Below are positions 37,358-44,922 of a DNA stretch of 63,104 nucleotides, piece after piece. The DNA is from Alloprevotella sp. (GTDB lineage: Bacteria > Bacteroidota > Bacteroidia > Bacteroidales > Bacteroidaceae). The position numbers were made by a program, and so were the translations under genes. Numbering within the stretch: the first letter of the stretch is position 1; each line of letters starts with the position of its first letter. Location of the stretch: positions 1 to 63,104 of the forward strand of contig JAFUXE010000055.1 in assembly GCA_017477205.1 (NCBI GenBank), given 5' to 3'. The notes beneath the pieces were generated by a model, which saw only the letters and a list, made by a program, of their open reading frames with translations, was not told the DNA's origin and made no database searches.

Positions 37358-38173
37358 ATGAAATTTCTCAAGATACTTTTGATGTTTGTCGTACTTGTCG
37401 GCATCATAGTGGGCGTGCTTGTCTTCGCCACAGGCGGCTCTGTCGGAAGTGGAAACACGGGAGAGGACGACCCTCTCTTCCAGTCCTTGAAGGCCGACAT
37501 ACAGCGCAACTGGAATGCGACGGACAATTGGAACGACACGCTCTATGACCGTTCGCTGGAAATGCTGAGCCAAAGCCAAAGCAGCCTTCGCGACGGCTAT
37601 CGCACGCTGGTGGACTTCGTGGACGAGCGGGCTTGCAACCGATTGGATTCGCTCATGATGGGCGAATTTGCCAAGGCGGACTGCAGGGAAGCACGCATTA
37701 AAGAACTGAAGCGCGGCCTTGACCGCGTGCTGTCCAACGCACCGCAGCTGCGCGAAGACAAACGCGTGAAGAAGATGCTCGGCACGTACAGTCTTTACGT
37801 CAACCTGCTGACGTTTGCACGGAGCAGCTTCAGGCTTCCTACGGGCTTCCGCCTCACGGAAAGTGCGGCAGCATGGAACAGTTTCGCGAGCCATGCGCAG
37901 AGCGTGCGTGCAAAGAAGACAAACTACATGAGCAGCCCGTACTACACGAACGTCAAGAATATCTCCGATGTGGCGCGCGGACTGCAAAGTGTAGATTCGC
38001 GGCTTCAGGCGGCACGCGGCAATTTCTCTACTCAGCTGGCGAACAGTATCATCAGTGCCTTTCGTGGTCAGGAGCCGGCAGAAAGTCGCAGCCATTTGCA
38101 ACAAGTCTATGTGCAATACACGAACGAAGGGTTCAGCAATGGCAACTTGAATACCTTTGTCTCGAACTATTAA
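37358..38173 (+). CDS. Membrane-anchored helical protein of the srf cluster
   Basis: 271 residues with an N-terminal anchor (ILLMFVVLVGIIVGVLVFATGG) and no good cleavage site, then about 240 residues of mainly helical periplasmic sequence. Examples are LYDRSLEMLSQSQSSLRDGYR and IKELKRGLDRVL. No family recognised. It lies 42 bp after the preceding gene. Probably an envelope subunit of the same machine. Confidence 0.65.
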   Translation: MKFLKILLMFVVLVGIIVGVLVFATGGSVGSGNTGEDDPLFQSLKADIQRNWNATDNWNDTLYDRSLEMLSQSQSSLRDGYRTLVDFVDERACNRLDSLMMGEFAKADCREARIKELKRGLDRVLSNAPQLREDKRVKKMLGTYSLYVNLLTFARSSFRLPTGFRLTESAAAWNSFASHAQSVRAKKTNYMSSPYYTNVKNISDVARGLQSVDSRLQAARGNFSTQLANSIISAFRGQEPAESRSHLQQVYVQYTNEGFSNGNLNTFVSNY

Positions 38174-38267
38174 ATCTCCGCAAAGCAGACTGGTAAACAA
38201 AGAAAACTGGCAAACAGGTAAACAGACTTAGCTTGTCACTTTTTTGCTCGTCAACTCCTCAACTGAT

Positions 38268-39122
38268 ATGTATAGGAAAATCCTTCTCACCCTGTTCTCG
38301 GTACTATGCTTAAGCCCGTTGTGCGCCCAGCAACCTGACGCGGACTCGTTACTTTCGCGGATAAGGGAACTCTCGGCGCAGGAGCAGCTGTGGCGAAGCC
38401 GCATCCACGATGTGCGTACTGAGATTCAAGCGCTGCAAGGTGCTGCGAAAAGCGAGTCTTCAGAGGTGTCACTCCTTCGGGGCCGCATAGCTGCGCTCAT
38501 CGCCTTTGCGCCGGAGAAAGAGCGGAACCGCGTCCTTTCATCCGCCAGCTACCTTGAGCGTCCCCTTTCAACGCTCCGCCCCGACAGCCTTTTATGGATG
38601 GCGGATGTACTGCGTCCTTATTCCCGGGATGCGGAAGTCGCAGCTTTGTGGCAGCGTTTGCAGAGCGTGACGGATTATAAAAGGAAATATGACGAGGCGT
38701 ACAATGTCCTGTGTCGCCCGTTGGATATTGCCGCCCGTGCCAAGGCGCGCAGTTGGTGTGGCTCCATGAAGGGTGCGAAGCACCTCAGCGCGGGACAATG
38801 GACGGAGATAGACACCTTGGACATATTTCTTTCCCGCTACCCTTACGGTCTGGATCAGTTTGCCCTGCTGATAAATGACCTCAACGCGAAGCTTCAGTCG
38901 CTTCGTGAACAGGATGATACGGCGGAACTGCATTCAAAGGCCCTGTCCGTCGTGGAAGAGGTCCTTCGTGCCCATGCCCCGGAACTGGAACGGCGCATCC
39001 CGTATATTCCCTATCTAAGAAACCTTTTCTCCCGATACGCGGAGCTCCTTCGCGAACCGCTTCTTGCCAATGAAGAGCGCGACAGGTTGGAGGAGGAAAT
39101 ACTCAATACCCCAAGGCGATGA
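38268..39122 (+). CDS. Secreted coiled-coil protein, copy A
   Basis: 284 residues with a signal peptide (MYRKILLTLFSVLCLSPLCAQ) and an early coiled coil (DSLLSRIRELSAQEQLWRSR). The C-terminal block IPYLRNLFSRYAELLREPLL aligns with VPYLQERFVRYRAAMQKAPL of the next gene, so the two are paralogues. A TTG at 38244 is also open but would place eight residues before the signal sequence; the ATG at 38268 is preferred. The stop overlaps the next start (ATGA). The 94-bp gap upstream has short GTAAAC-containing repeats and no gene. Confidence 0.65.
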   Translation: MYRKILLTLFSVLCLSPLCAQQPDADSLLSRIRELSAQEQLWRSRIHDVRTEIQALQGAAKSESSEVSLLRGRIAALIAFAPEKERNRVLSSASYLERPLSTLRPDSLLWMADVLRPYSRDAEVAALWQRLQSVTDYKRKYDEAYNVLCRPLDIAARAKARSWCGSMKGAKHLSAGQWTEIDTLDIFLSRYPYGLDQFALLINDLNAKLQSLREQDDTAELHSKALSVVEEVLRAHAPELERRIPYIPYLRNLFSRYAELLREPLLANEERDRLEEEILNTPRR

Positions 39123-39952
39123 AAAAGAAGTTTATCTGTGCTTGCTTGTCGGCGTTTGCCGTATGGGGATTCGGCTCTCCTGCGGCCTTGGCGCAAAGCC
39201 AGGAGGCTCTTCGCGCGCAATGCGAACGCCTGGAATCTACCGTGGACAGCTTGCGACGCGTGTATGTTGCCGATTCCATCCGTCTGGAACAGGCGCGGTC
39301 GGCGCAGCAAGGGACGGACACCCGGACGTACCTGCAAAATGAACTGGCCGAGCTGGAGGCAGCGAAGGCAACGTTCTTGCAACGGGAGGTGGAAAGCCGG
39401 AGAGAGCTTTTGGAACGTCCCTTTTCCCTGATTCCTGCGGATTCGCTGGAGTTGACGAGGGTTCGCCTGGAACCTTTTGCCGCCGTAGTGGAAGTGCGGG
39501 ACTTCCTTGAAAGGCTCCACGACGTGGAACTCCAGAAGGGTGGGGCAGACGAGGTTTCTCAGATACTTCGCTCGCCTTACGATGACGGCCGTGTCTCCAG
39601 AGGGCTTCGCCTGATTCGTGGTCTTGGCATGATGTCACAGGCACAACAACAGGAGATGGGGACAGCAAGCGAGGCGTTGAAGAATTTCGGAGGCGGCTTG
39701 CAGGCCTTCCGAAGCATCATAGCCGATGTTGACGAAGCCCTGAAAGTTTTCCGCAGCAACCCCGCAAATGGCCAGATTGTCACGATGGCGCAAGGCCTCG
39801 TGGCGCGCGTCATGAAGGAGCATGCGGAGGATATAGAAAGAATCAACAGTGTGCCTTATCTCCAAGAGCGCTTCGTGCGCTATCGTGCGGCGATGCAGAA
39901 GGCACCGCTCGTCCATCTCAAGGACGTGGAAGACGAAATAAACAAACAATAA
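39119..39952 (+). CDS. Secreted coiled-coil protein, copy B
   Basis: 277 residues with a cleavable signal peptide (MKKKFICACLSAFAVWGFGSPAALAQ). A long coiled coil (about residues 27-110, e.g. EALRAQCERLESTVDSLRRV) is followed by a helical domain shared with copy A. Translationally coupled to copy A by a 4-bp overlap. Likely periplasmic; the pair may form a heteromeric helical assembly. Function unknown. Confidence 0.65.
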   Translation: MKKKFICACLSAFAVWGFGSPAALAQSQEALRAQCERLESTVDSLRRVYVADSIRLEQARSAQQGTDTRTYLQNELAELEAAKATFLQREVESRRELLERPFSLIPADSLELTRVRLEPFAAVVEVRDFLERLHDVELQKGGADEVSQILRSPYDDGRVSRGLRLIRGLGMMSQAQQQEMGTASEALKNFGGGLQAFRSIIADVDEALKVFRSNPANGQIVTMAQGLVARVMKEHAEDIERINSVPYLQERFVRYRAAMQKAPLVHLKDVEDEINKQ

Positions 39953-39977
39953 TAACGCCGGATAAAACGAACGAACT

Positions 39978-41333
39978 ATGAAAGTAAAGGAAGCAACCCT
40001 GCGCGAGGTGCATTGGCGTCTGAAATGGAACGCCGGTGAGCAGGCCAACACCCGCCTGCGTCAGGCCTTGGGCGAACTTTCTTCTCATTTTGCCCAACTT
40101 GACGCTGGCAATAACGGCAAGTTTCTCTGGTCAAAGCCAGGAAACGACTGGATACCTTTGTCCACAGCCGAGCCGATGCAGCAGGAAGAACTGCGCCGCA
40201 TGTGGCAGGAACTGCGGCACAGCGTCCATGAGAAGCTGGCACAGGCTCCGGACCTTGCAGAAAACATATTGAGCATTCCCAACGAAGACTATCTCTTCTT
40301 CGCCCCTTTACCTGACGGCGGCCTCCAGCTGCTGGTGACGGGATGGGGCTTCATGAACTATCGCCGTTCCATGGGTTCCGTTATTACGGAGCGTCGTGAA
40401 AAGGTGCAGTTGCAGGACGTGTGTATTCACCTGATGCGCGACGGCGCACCCCTTGGCGGCGAAACGTTCCAGCTTGTGACGCCCAATGGGCTGAATGCGT
40501 TGCGCACAAACGAGGACGGCTCGCTCCTGCTGCCCTCGAAGGTTCGCGTCGGGGAGAGTTTCCACCTGCGGCATCCTGACACAGGGAAAGAGGACTCTTT
40601 CGAGGTGGTGGAGGGACAGACGGACTATGTCTGGGATGTGACAGAGCACACGTCTCTCTCTGTCCGTGCAACGTTGGACGACAAGCCCCTTGCCGATGTT
40701 CCGCTCAGCGTGTCCTATCATGGGCATGACTATCCCCTTCGCCTGGATGCGAGCGGTGCTGCGGTTTTGTCGGAGGTACCCTATCACGACGGCGCATCCT
40801 GCACGGTTTCGATGGGCGACGAGCGTCAGGAACGTGCTTTGGAGCTTCATGGAGAGAACCTCTTTGAATTTGCGCTTCACACGAAGCTCCAGGAACCGCC
40901 CGCTCCGCCAGAGGTGACGGAGGAGCCAGACGGCGAGGAAATCCTTCCGCCTGCGCCGCCTGCTGTAGAGACCTTCCGCCTGAAGGTGCTGGACGAACAG
41001 GGACGTCCTTTCCCCGGGATGCCTGTCCTGTTGTCCCAAGGCGGGCGTCAGATACCGGCACAACTGGATGCAGAAGGACAGGCAGAGTTCAACCGTCCCG
41101 ATTTCATGGAGGGACAGCCCATAGACGTGCAGCTTCAGAATCCGGCTCGCCAGCTGCCGCACGTGAGCTTTGCCCTTGAACCGGGCGAAAGCGACTACGT
41201 ATTGCAGGAGCGCGTGGACAGGCCTAACCCCTGGGAGGACGTACTCATGCAGATTCTGCTGGTGGTTGTCTGCGCCTTCTTCCTCACCATTATCGGCTAT
41301 TTTGCCATTCATTTCTTTAGCTTCATCCCCTAA
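39978..41333 (+). CDS. Tail-anchored protein with Ig-like domains
   Basis: 451 residues. No signal peptide. An N-terminal helical domain (1-125) is followed by three repeated beta-sandwich segments of the carboxypeptidase-regulatory/Ig-like type. These are recognisable by GAPLGGETFQLVTPNG, DKPLADVPLSVSYHG and GRPFPGMPVLLSQGG. The third is preceded by a Pro/Glu linker. The only membrane helix is at the C-terminus (LMQILLVVVCAFFLTIIGYFA). The topology suggests a cytosolic body tethered to the inner membrane. No known family as a whole. Confidence 0.65.
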   Translation: MKVKEATLREVHWRLKWNAGEQANTRLRQALGELSSHFAQLDAGNNGKFLWSKPGNDWIPLSTAEPMQQEELRRMWQELRHSVHEKLAQAPDLAENILSIPNEDYLFFAPLPDGGLQLLVTGWGFMNYRRSMGSVITERREKVQLQDVCIHLMRDGAPLGGETFQLVTPNGLNALRTNEDGSLLLPSKVRVGESFHLRHPDTGKEDSFEVVEGQTDYVWDVTEHTSLSVRATLDDKPLADVPLSVSYHGHDYPLRLDASGAAVLSEVPYHDGASCTVSMGDERQERALELHGENLFEFALHTKLQEPPAPPEVTEEPDGEEILPPAPPAVETFRLKVLDEQGRPFPGMPVLLSQGGRQIPAQLDAEGQAEFNRPDFMEGQPIDVQLQNPARQLPHVSFALEPGESDYVLQERVDRPNPWEDVLMQILLVVVCAFFLTIIGYFAIHFFSFIP

Positions 41334-41345
41334 CACGCCTACCTC

Positions 41346-41618
41346 ATGTTCACATTAGATTTATACATATACTATTTTGCGAGCCTGCTGACGTTCGCAC
41401 TCTTTGGCTGGGACAAGCACTTGGCCGTCACGGGGCGTTCCCGTGTGCCCGAAGCCGTACTCCTCATCCTCTCGTTCCTCGGTGGCGCCTTTGGCGGACT
41501 ATGCGGCATGATCTTTTTCCGTCACAAGACGCGGAAGACGCTGTTCCTCATCCTCGTGCCGCTGTTCGTCATGCTTCAACTGGCGGTCTCTGTCCTGTTG
41601 CGTTGTTTTGTGTTATAG
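41346..41618 (+). CDS. DUF1294 small membrane protein
   Basis: 90 residues with the DUF1294 signature: WDKHLAV, RVPEAVLLILSFLGGAFGG and MIFFRHKTRK, plus three or four hydrophobic segments. It lies 12 bp after the Ig-like gene. This family is widely distributed as a stand-alone gene, so it may be a passenger in the operon. Function unknown. Confidence 0.8.
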   Translation: MFTLDLYIYYFASLLTFALFGWDKHLAVTGRSRVPEAVLLILSFLGGAFGGLCGMIFFRHKTRKTLFLILVPLFVMLQLAVSVLLRCFVL

Positions 41619-41670
41619 GAAGAGTAAACAAGTAAACGAAAGGCGAGATAACTAAAAAGATTCAAGAATA

Positions 41671-42327
41671 ATGCCTAATACAATGCCCCGCGAGGAGGGG
41701 CGGAGAAGTCCCTTCCTCAGTCTGTTTCTTGCATTTGTGTATGTAATGCTCATCTGCCTTTTGCTTCTCAACAACTGCCGCGGATGTGAACGTTCCGGGG
41801 ACGACGGCTTCCCGCCGCCGCCTGCACCGCTTCCCGACTCTACAGCCGTCATGCCCGATACCTCTTCGGCACAGCCTGACACGACGGCAACCATCCCGGA
41901 CAGTGCCGCTGTCAACGAGGCAGAGCGTGTGGGACACCAGGGGAACCTCAAGGTGACGCTCCTCTGGCCCTTCCCCGGCGACATTGACCTGCATGTCATG
42001 CAGCCCAACGGCAGGGAAATATCCTATCGCCGCATGGTTGACCGTTCCACGGGTGCCCATCTTGACGTGGACAACCGGGAAGGTGGTTCCACGGGGTCGG
42101 GAGGAGCTGTCGAGAACGCTGCGGAGAACATCTACTGGCCGGAGCCACCAAGCGGACAATATAAAGTTTCCCTTGTCTATTATAGCCCCGCACGTCGCAG
42201 CCATCGTGCAGGCAGTGGCATCTGCAAGGTTGTCATCGTCCGCGAGGGGGCTGAGCCTCAAACCTTTGACGTTCGCATGGAGCGCGTTGAGCAGCGTGCG
42301 GAAGTCACGACGGTGACGGTGGACTGA
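41671..42327 (+). CDS. Membrane-anchored DUF2135/YfaP-like protein
   Basis: 218 residues, last gene of the cluster. An N-terminal membrane helix (FLSLFLAFVYVMLICLLLL) is followed by NNCRGCE and a Pro/Thr/Asp-rich spacer. A beta-sandwich domain then begins GNLKVTLLWPFPGDIDLHVM and continues with LDVDN, AENIYWPEPPSGQYKVSLVY, the pattern of DUF2135 (YfaP C-terminal) domains. These often accompany von Willebrand A-type proteins in other bacteria; none is in this window. Likely periplasmic binding domain. Confidence 0.7.
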   Translation: MPNTMPREEGRRSPFLSLFLAFVYVMLICLLLLNNCRGCERSGDDGFPPPPAPLPDSTAVMPDTSSAQPDTTATIPDSAAVNEAERVGHQGNLKVTLLWPFPGDIDLHVMQPNGREISYRRMVDRSTGAHLDVDNREGGSTGSGGAVENAAENIYWPEPPSGQYKVSLVYYSPARRSHRAGSGICKVVIVREGAEPQTFDVRMERVEQRAEVTTVTVD

Positions 42328-42368
42328 GGACAACTCCGCTTTTTGCTTGAAAAAAAGTTTACCATTTA

Positions 42369-42400
42369 TTTGGTAGGAATTGCCGGAAGCATTACTTTTG
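42369..42400 (+). promoter_or_regulatory. Promoter for tRNA-Thr
   Basis: TTTG (42369-42372) and TACTTTTG (42393-42400) are 20 bp apart, the consensus spacing, with the tRNA 5' end 24 bp downstream. Confidence 0.8.
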
Positions 42401-42424
42401 CACCGCGTTTCACGAAAACGTCAG

Positions 42425-42497
42425 GCCGATATAGCTCAGTTGGTAGAGCGACTCATTCGTAATGAGTAGGTCGCCGGTTCGAGTCCGGCTCTCGGCT
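42425..42497 (+). tRNA. tRNA-Thr (CGT anticodon)
   Basis: Cloverleaf: acceptor GCCGATA, D arm GCTCAGTTGGTAGAGC, anticodon arm ACTCA-TTCGTAA-TGAGT with CGT, T arm GCCGG-TTCGAGT-CCGGC. The 3' acceptor strand reads TCTCGGC, which gives a T6-C67 mismatch; A at 67 would be expected. The 3' CCA is not encoded. Confidence 0.93.
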
Positions 42498-42505
42498 CCT
42501 TCCCT

Positions 42506-42537
42506 TCACGCTTCCTCAGAACAACGAGGGAGCGTGA
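42506..42537 (+). terminator. tRNA-Thr terminator
   Basis: TCACGCTTCCTC pairs with GAGGGAGCGTGA (one G-U pair) around an 8-nt loop and is followed by TTCTTTAT. Confidence 0.85.
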
Positions 42538-42585
42538 TTCTTTATACACGCCTACAGGAACCGTAAAACACTTTGTTTCAAAATT

Positions 42586-42957
42586 ATGAATGCCATACAA
42601 ACCATAGGACTTCTCGTCGTGTCCAACATCTTCATGACCTTTGCCTGGTACGGACACGTGAAGTTGCAGCAAATCGGGACAATCACCAGCAACACGCCTC
42701 TTTACGTGGTCATTCTGCTAAGCTGGTTGCTCGCCTTGGCAGAATATGCCTGTCAGGTGCCCGCCAACCGCTTTGGCTTTGTGGGTAACGGCGGCACCTT
42801 TTCGCTTTTGCAGTTGAAAATTATCCAGGAGGTCATCTCGCTTCTTGTGTTTACGCTGTTCACGGTGGTACTGTTCCGTGGCGAGGCTATCCACTGGAAT
42901 CATCTTGCGGCTTTCGGCTGCCTGATACTTGCCGTATGCCTTGCTTTCCTGGAGTAG
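42586..42957 (+). CDS. DMT-type membrane protein (DUF486)
   Basis: 123 residues with four hydrophobic helices and the DUF486 landmarks FMTFAWYGH, ALAEYACQVPANRFG, QLKIIQEVISL and WNHLAAFGCL. The family is a short half-size relative of drug/metabolite transporters, possibly acting as a dimer; substrate unknown. It stands alone between the tRNA-Thr terminator and a 23-bp repeat array. Confidence 0.85.
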   Translation: MNAIQTIGLLVVSNIFMTFAWYGHVKLQQIGTITSNTPLYVVILLSWLLALAEYACQVPANRFGFVGNGGTFSLLQLKIIQEVISLLVFTLFTVVLFRGEAIHWNHLAAFGCLILAVCLAFLE

Positions 42958-43017
42958 CATTAGGGTTTTCCCTGTTTTAAACTGCCTGTTAAAAAGGTCT
43001 CCGTATACATCGATTTG

Positions 43018-43143
43018 AGGTAAGCGCACATCTCACTTCAAGGTAAGCGCACACCTCGACTCAAGGTAAGCGCAAAGCTCAACTCAAGGTAAGCGCAAAG
43101 CTCAACTCAAGGTAAGCGCACACCTCAAATAGAGGTATGCGCA
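43018..43143. repeat. 23-bp tandem repeat array
   Basis: AGGTAAGCGCA begins at 43018, 43041, 43064, 43087 and 43110, and AGGTATGCGCA at 43133, exactly 23 bp apart. Units end in CTC plus AACTCA-like sequence. Several units hold GAGGT/ACCTC arms. It lies between the convergent DUF486 and ackA genes. No spacers, so not CRISPR. Confidence 0.9.
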
Positions 43144-43164
43144 TAGCTTTTAAAGAGCAAAGAG

Positions 43165-43195
43165 AAAGACGTCGTACAACTCGTGCGACGTCTTT
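43165..43195. terminator. Terminator of the ackA operon
   Basis: AAAGACGTCG pairs perfectly with CGACGTCTTT around an 11-nt loop. It sits 25 bp beyond the ackA stop on the minus strand and also has a T run on the plus strand. Confidence 0.8.
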
Positions 43196-43219
43196 TCTAA
43201 TGGGGTATATATTAGGGAC

Positions 43220-44416
43220 TTACTTTGTAATGAGTCCGAGCGTGTCGCGGGCGATGAGCAGCTCTTCGTCCGTGGGAACGACGGCGACGGTGACGCGGCT
43301 GTCGGGGGCGGAGATGATGGCTTCTTCACCGAAGCAGGCTTTGTTGGCCTCCTTGTCCAACTTGATACCAAGGAATTCAAGGCCTTCGAGGGCACCTTCG
43401 CGCATGTCGTGCTGGTGTTCACCCACACCGGCGGTGAAGATGATGGCATCCACGCCTCCCATGACGGCGGCGTAGGCACCGATGTACTTCTTGATGCGGT
43501 AGTTGTACATGTCGAGGGCGAGGCGTGCGCGCTTGTTGCCGGCTTCGGCTGCTTCCGTCACTTCGCGCATGTCGCTGGAAACGCCGCTGACGCCCAGCAC
43601 GCCGCTCTTCTTGTTGAGCAGGTCAATGGCCTCTTCGGGCGTCTGGCCTTCCTTCTCCATGATGTACAGAATGGCGGAGGAGTCAATGTCACCCGTGCGG
43701 CTTCCCATCATGACACCTTCAAGCGGTGTGAGGCCCATGCTGGTGTCAACGCAACGTCCGTGGTCAACGGCACTTACGCTGGCGCCGTTGCCGATGTGGC
43801 AGGTGATGATGCGCTTGTCGCGCGGGTCAAAGCCAAGAAACTCGCCGGCGCGGGCGGTGACGAAGCGGTGGCTCGTGCCGTGGGCACCGTAGCGGCGGAA
43901 GTGGTAGTCCGTGTAGTAGCGGTAGGGCAGGGCATACATGTAGGCTTTCTCGGGCATCGTCTGGTGGAAGGCCGTGTCGAAGACGAACACCTGCGGCAGC
44001 TGCGGCAGCATCTCGCGCACAGCCATGTAGCCCTTCAGGTGCGCGCCGCTGTGCAGGGGAGCAAGTTCCATGAAGGGTTTCCAGCCCTCAAGCATTTCGT
44101 TGGTGACAATCTGGCTCTCGGTGTACGTGCCGCCGGCCACGATGCGATGGCCTGCTGCGCTGATTTCGTCCAAGCTGCTGATGGCACCCATCTCGGGGTC
44201 AAGCAGTGTGTCGAACATGAGGCGGATGCCTTCCGTGTGGGTGGGGCATTCGTGGTTGATGACTTTCTTTTCTCCGCTGGGGAGCGTTGTCTTCAGGAAA
44301 GAGCCTGGGAGACCAACCTTCTCGATGCCCCCGGCTGCCAGCACGGTCTCGGTATCCATCTCGTAGAGTTTGTACTTGATGGACGATGAGCCGCAGTTGA
44401 TTACAAGGATTTTCAT
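43220..44416 (-). CDS. ackA: Acetate kinase
   Basis: Interconverts acetyl phosphate and acetate with ADP/ATP, 398 residues. Active-site residues of the family can be placed: Asn7 in INCGSSSIKYKL, the Arg in GHRIVAGG, His in APLHS, His in YGAHGTSH, Arg in GSRTGDID and Glu in TDEELLIARDT. Several normally strict positions differ: HRIVAGG instead of HRVVHGG, APLHSGAH instead of APLHNPAN, GAHGTSH instead of GFHGTSH, GVGEHQ instead of GIGENS. The usual partner pta is not adjacent; ackA instead ends a mixed operon behind tadA (36 bp). Confidence 0.93.
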   Translation of the reverse strand: MKILVINCGSSSIKYKLYEMDTETVLAAGGIEKVGLPGSFLKTTLPSGEKKVINHECPTHTEGIRLMFDTLLDPEMGAISSLDEISAAGHRIVAGGTYTESQIVTNEMLEGWKPFMELAPLHSGAHLKGYMAVREMLPQLPQVFVFDTAFHQTMPEKAYMYALPYRYYTDYHFRRYGAHGTSHRFVTARAGEFLGFDPRDKRIITCHIGNGASVSAVDHGRCVDTSMGLTPLEGVMMGSRTGDIDSSAILYIMEKEGQTPEEAIDLLNKKSGVLGVSGVSSDMREVTEAAEAGNKRARLALDMYNYRIKKYIGAYAAVMGGVDAIIFTAGVGEHQHDMREGALEGLEFLGIKLDKEANKACFGEEAIISAPDSRVTVAVVPTDEELLIARDTLGLITK

Positions 44417-44452
44417 TGTGGTTTGTGTGTTAATATATGTATGTATGAAAGT

Positions 44453-44914
44453 TCAGCGCTTGTCGCGAAAGAATTCCTTCATTAGCGCGGCGCACTCTTC
44501 GGCCAAAACTCCGCTGACGACTTGTGTCTTGGGGTGCAGAGCTCCGGGGGCATAGGTGGTGAAGCCGCGCTTGGGGTCGGGGGCTCCATAGACCAGGCGG
44601 CCCAGTTGTGCCCAGCCGAGTGCGCCGGCACACATCGTGCAGGGTTCCAGCGTCACGTAGAGGGTGCAGACGTCGAGGTATTTTCCGCCAAGGTGGTCGG
44701 CAGCTGCCGTGACGGCCTGCATTTCGGCGTGCGCCGTTACGTCCGTGAGGGTTTCCGTCAGGTTATGGGCGCGGGCGATGATGCGGTCCTGACATACAAC
44801 GACTGCGCCGACGGGAATTTCTCCTTCCTCGGCAGCACGCTGGGCTTCTGCGAGTGCTGCCCGCATGTACTTCTCGTCCTGCTGAGAACCGGGGATTGTA
44901 TTGCTGCTATTCAT
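44453..44914 (-). CDS. tadA: tRNA-specific adenosine deaminase
   Basis: Deaminates A34 of tRNA-Arg to inosine. 153 residues with the zinc-binding deaminase motifs TAHAEM (His62, proton-shuttle Glu64) and EPCTMCAGAL (Cys91, Cys94), plus the KRGFTT segment of TadA. A longer frame extends 75 codons upstream over the neighbouring gene; the ATG at 44914 is 8 bp after the PAP2 stop and is chosen. Confidence 0.93.
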   Translation of the reverse strand: MNSSNTIPGSQQDEKYMRAALAEAQRAAEEGEIPVGAVVVCQDRIIARAHNLTETLTDVTAHAEMQAVTAAADHLGGKYLDVCTLYVTLEPCTMCAGALGWAQLGRLVYGAPDPKRGFTTYAPGALHPKTQVVSGVLAEECAALMKEFFRDKR

Positions 44915-44922
44915 ATAGGTTT

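Noticed and set aside
24530..42327. Type VI secretion locus
   Set aside because: No TssB/C sheath, Hcp, VgrG or ClpV-like protein; NTPases are of actin-like and GTPase type.
24530..42497. Integrative element ending at tRNA-Thr
   Set aside because: The cluster ends just before a tRNA gene, but there is no integrase, no attachment-site duplication of the tRNA 3' end visible upstream, and the base composition matches the neighbours.
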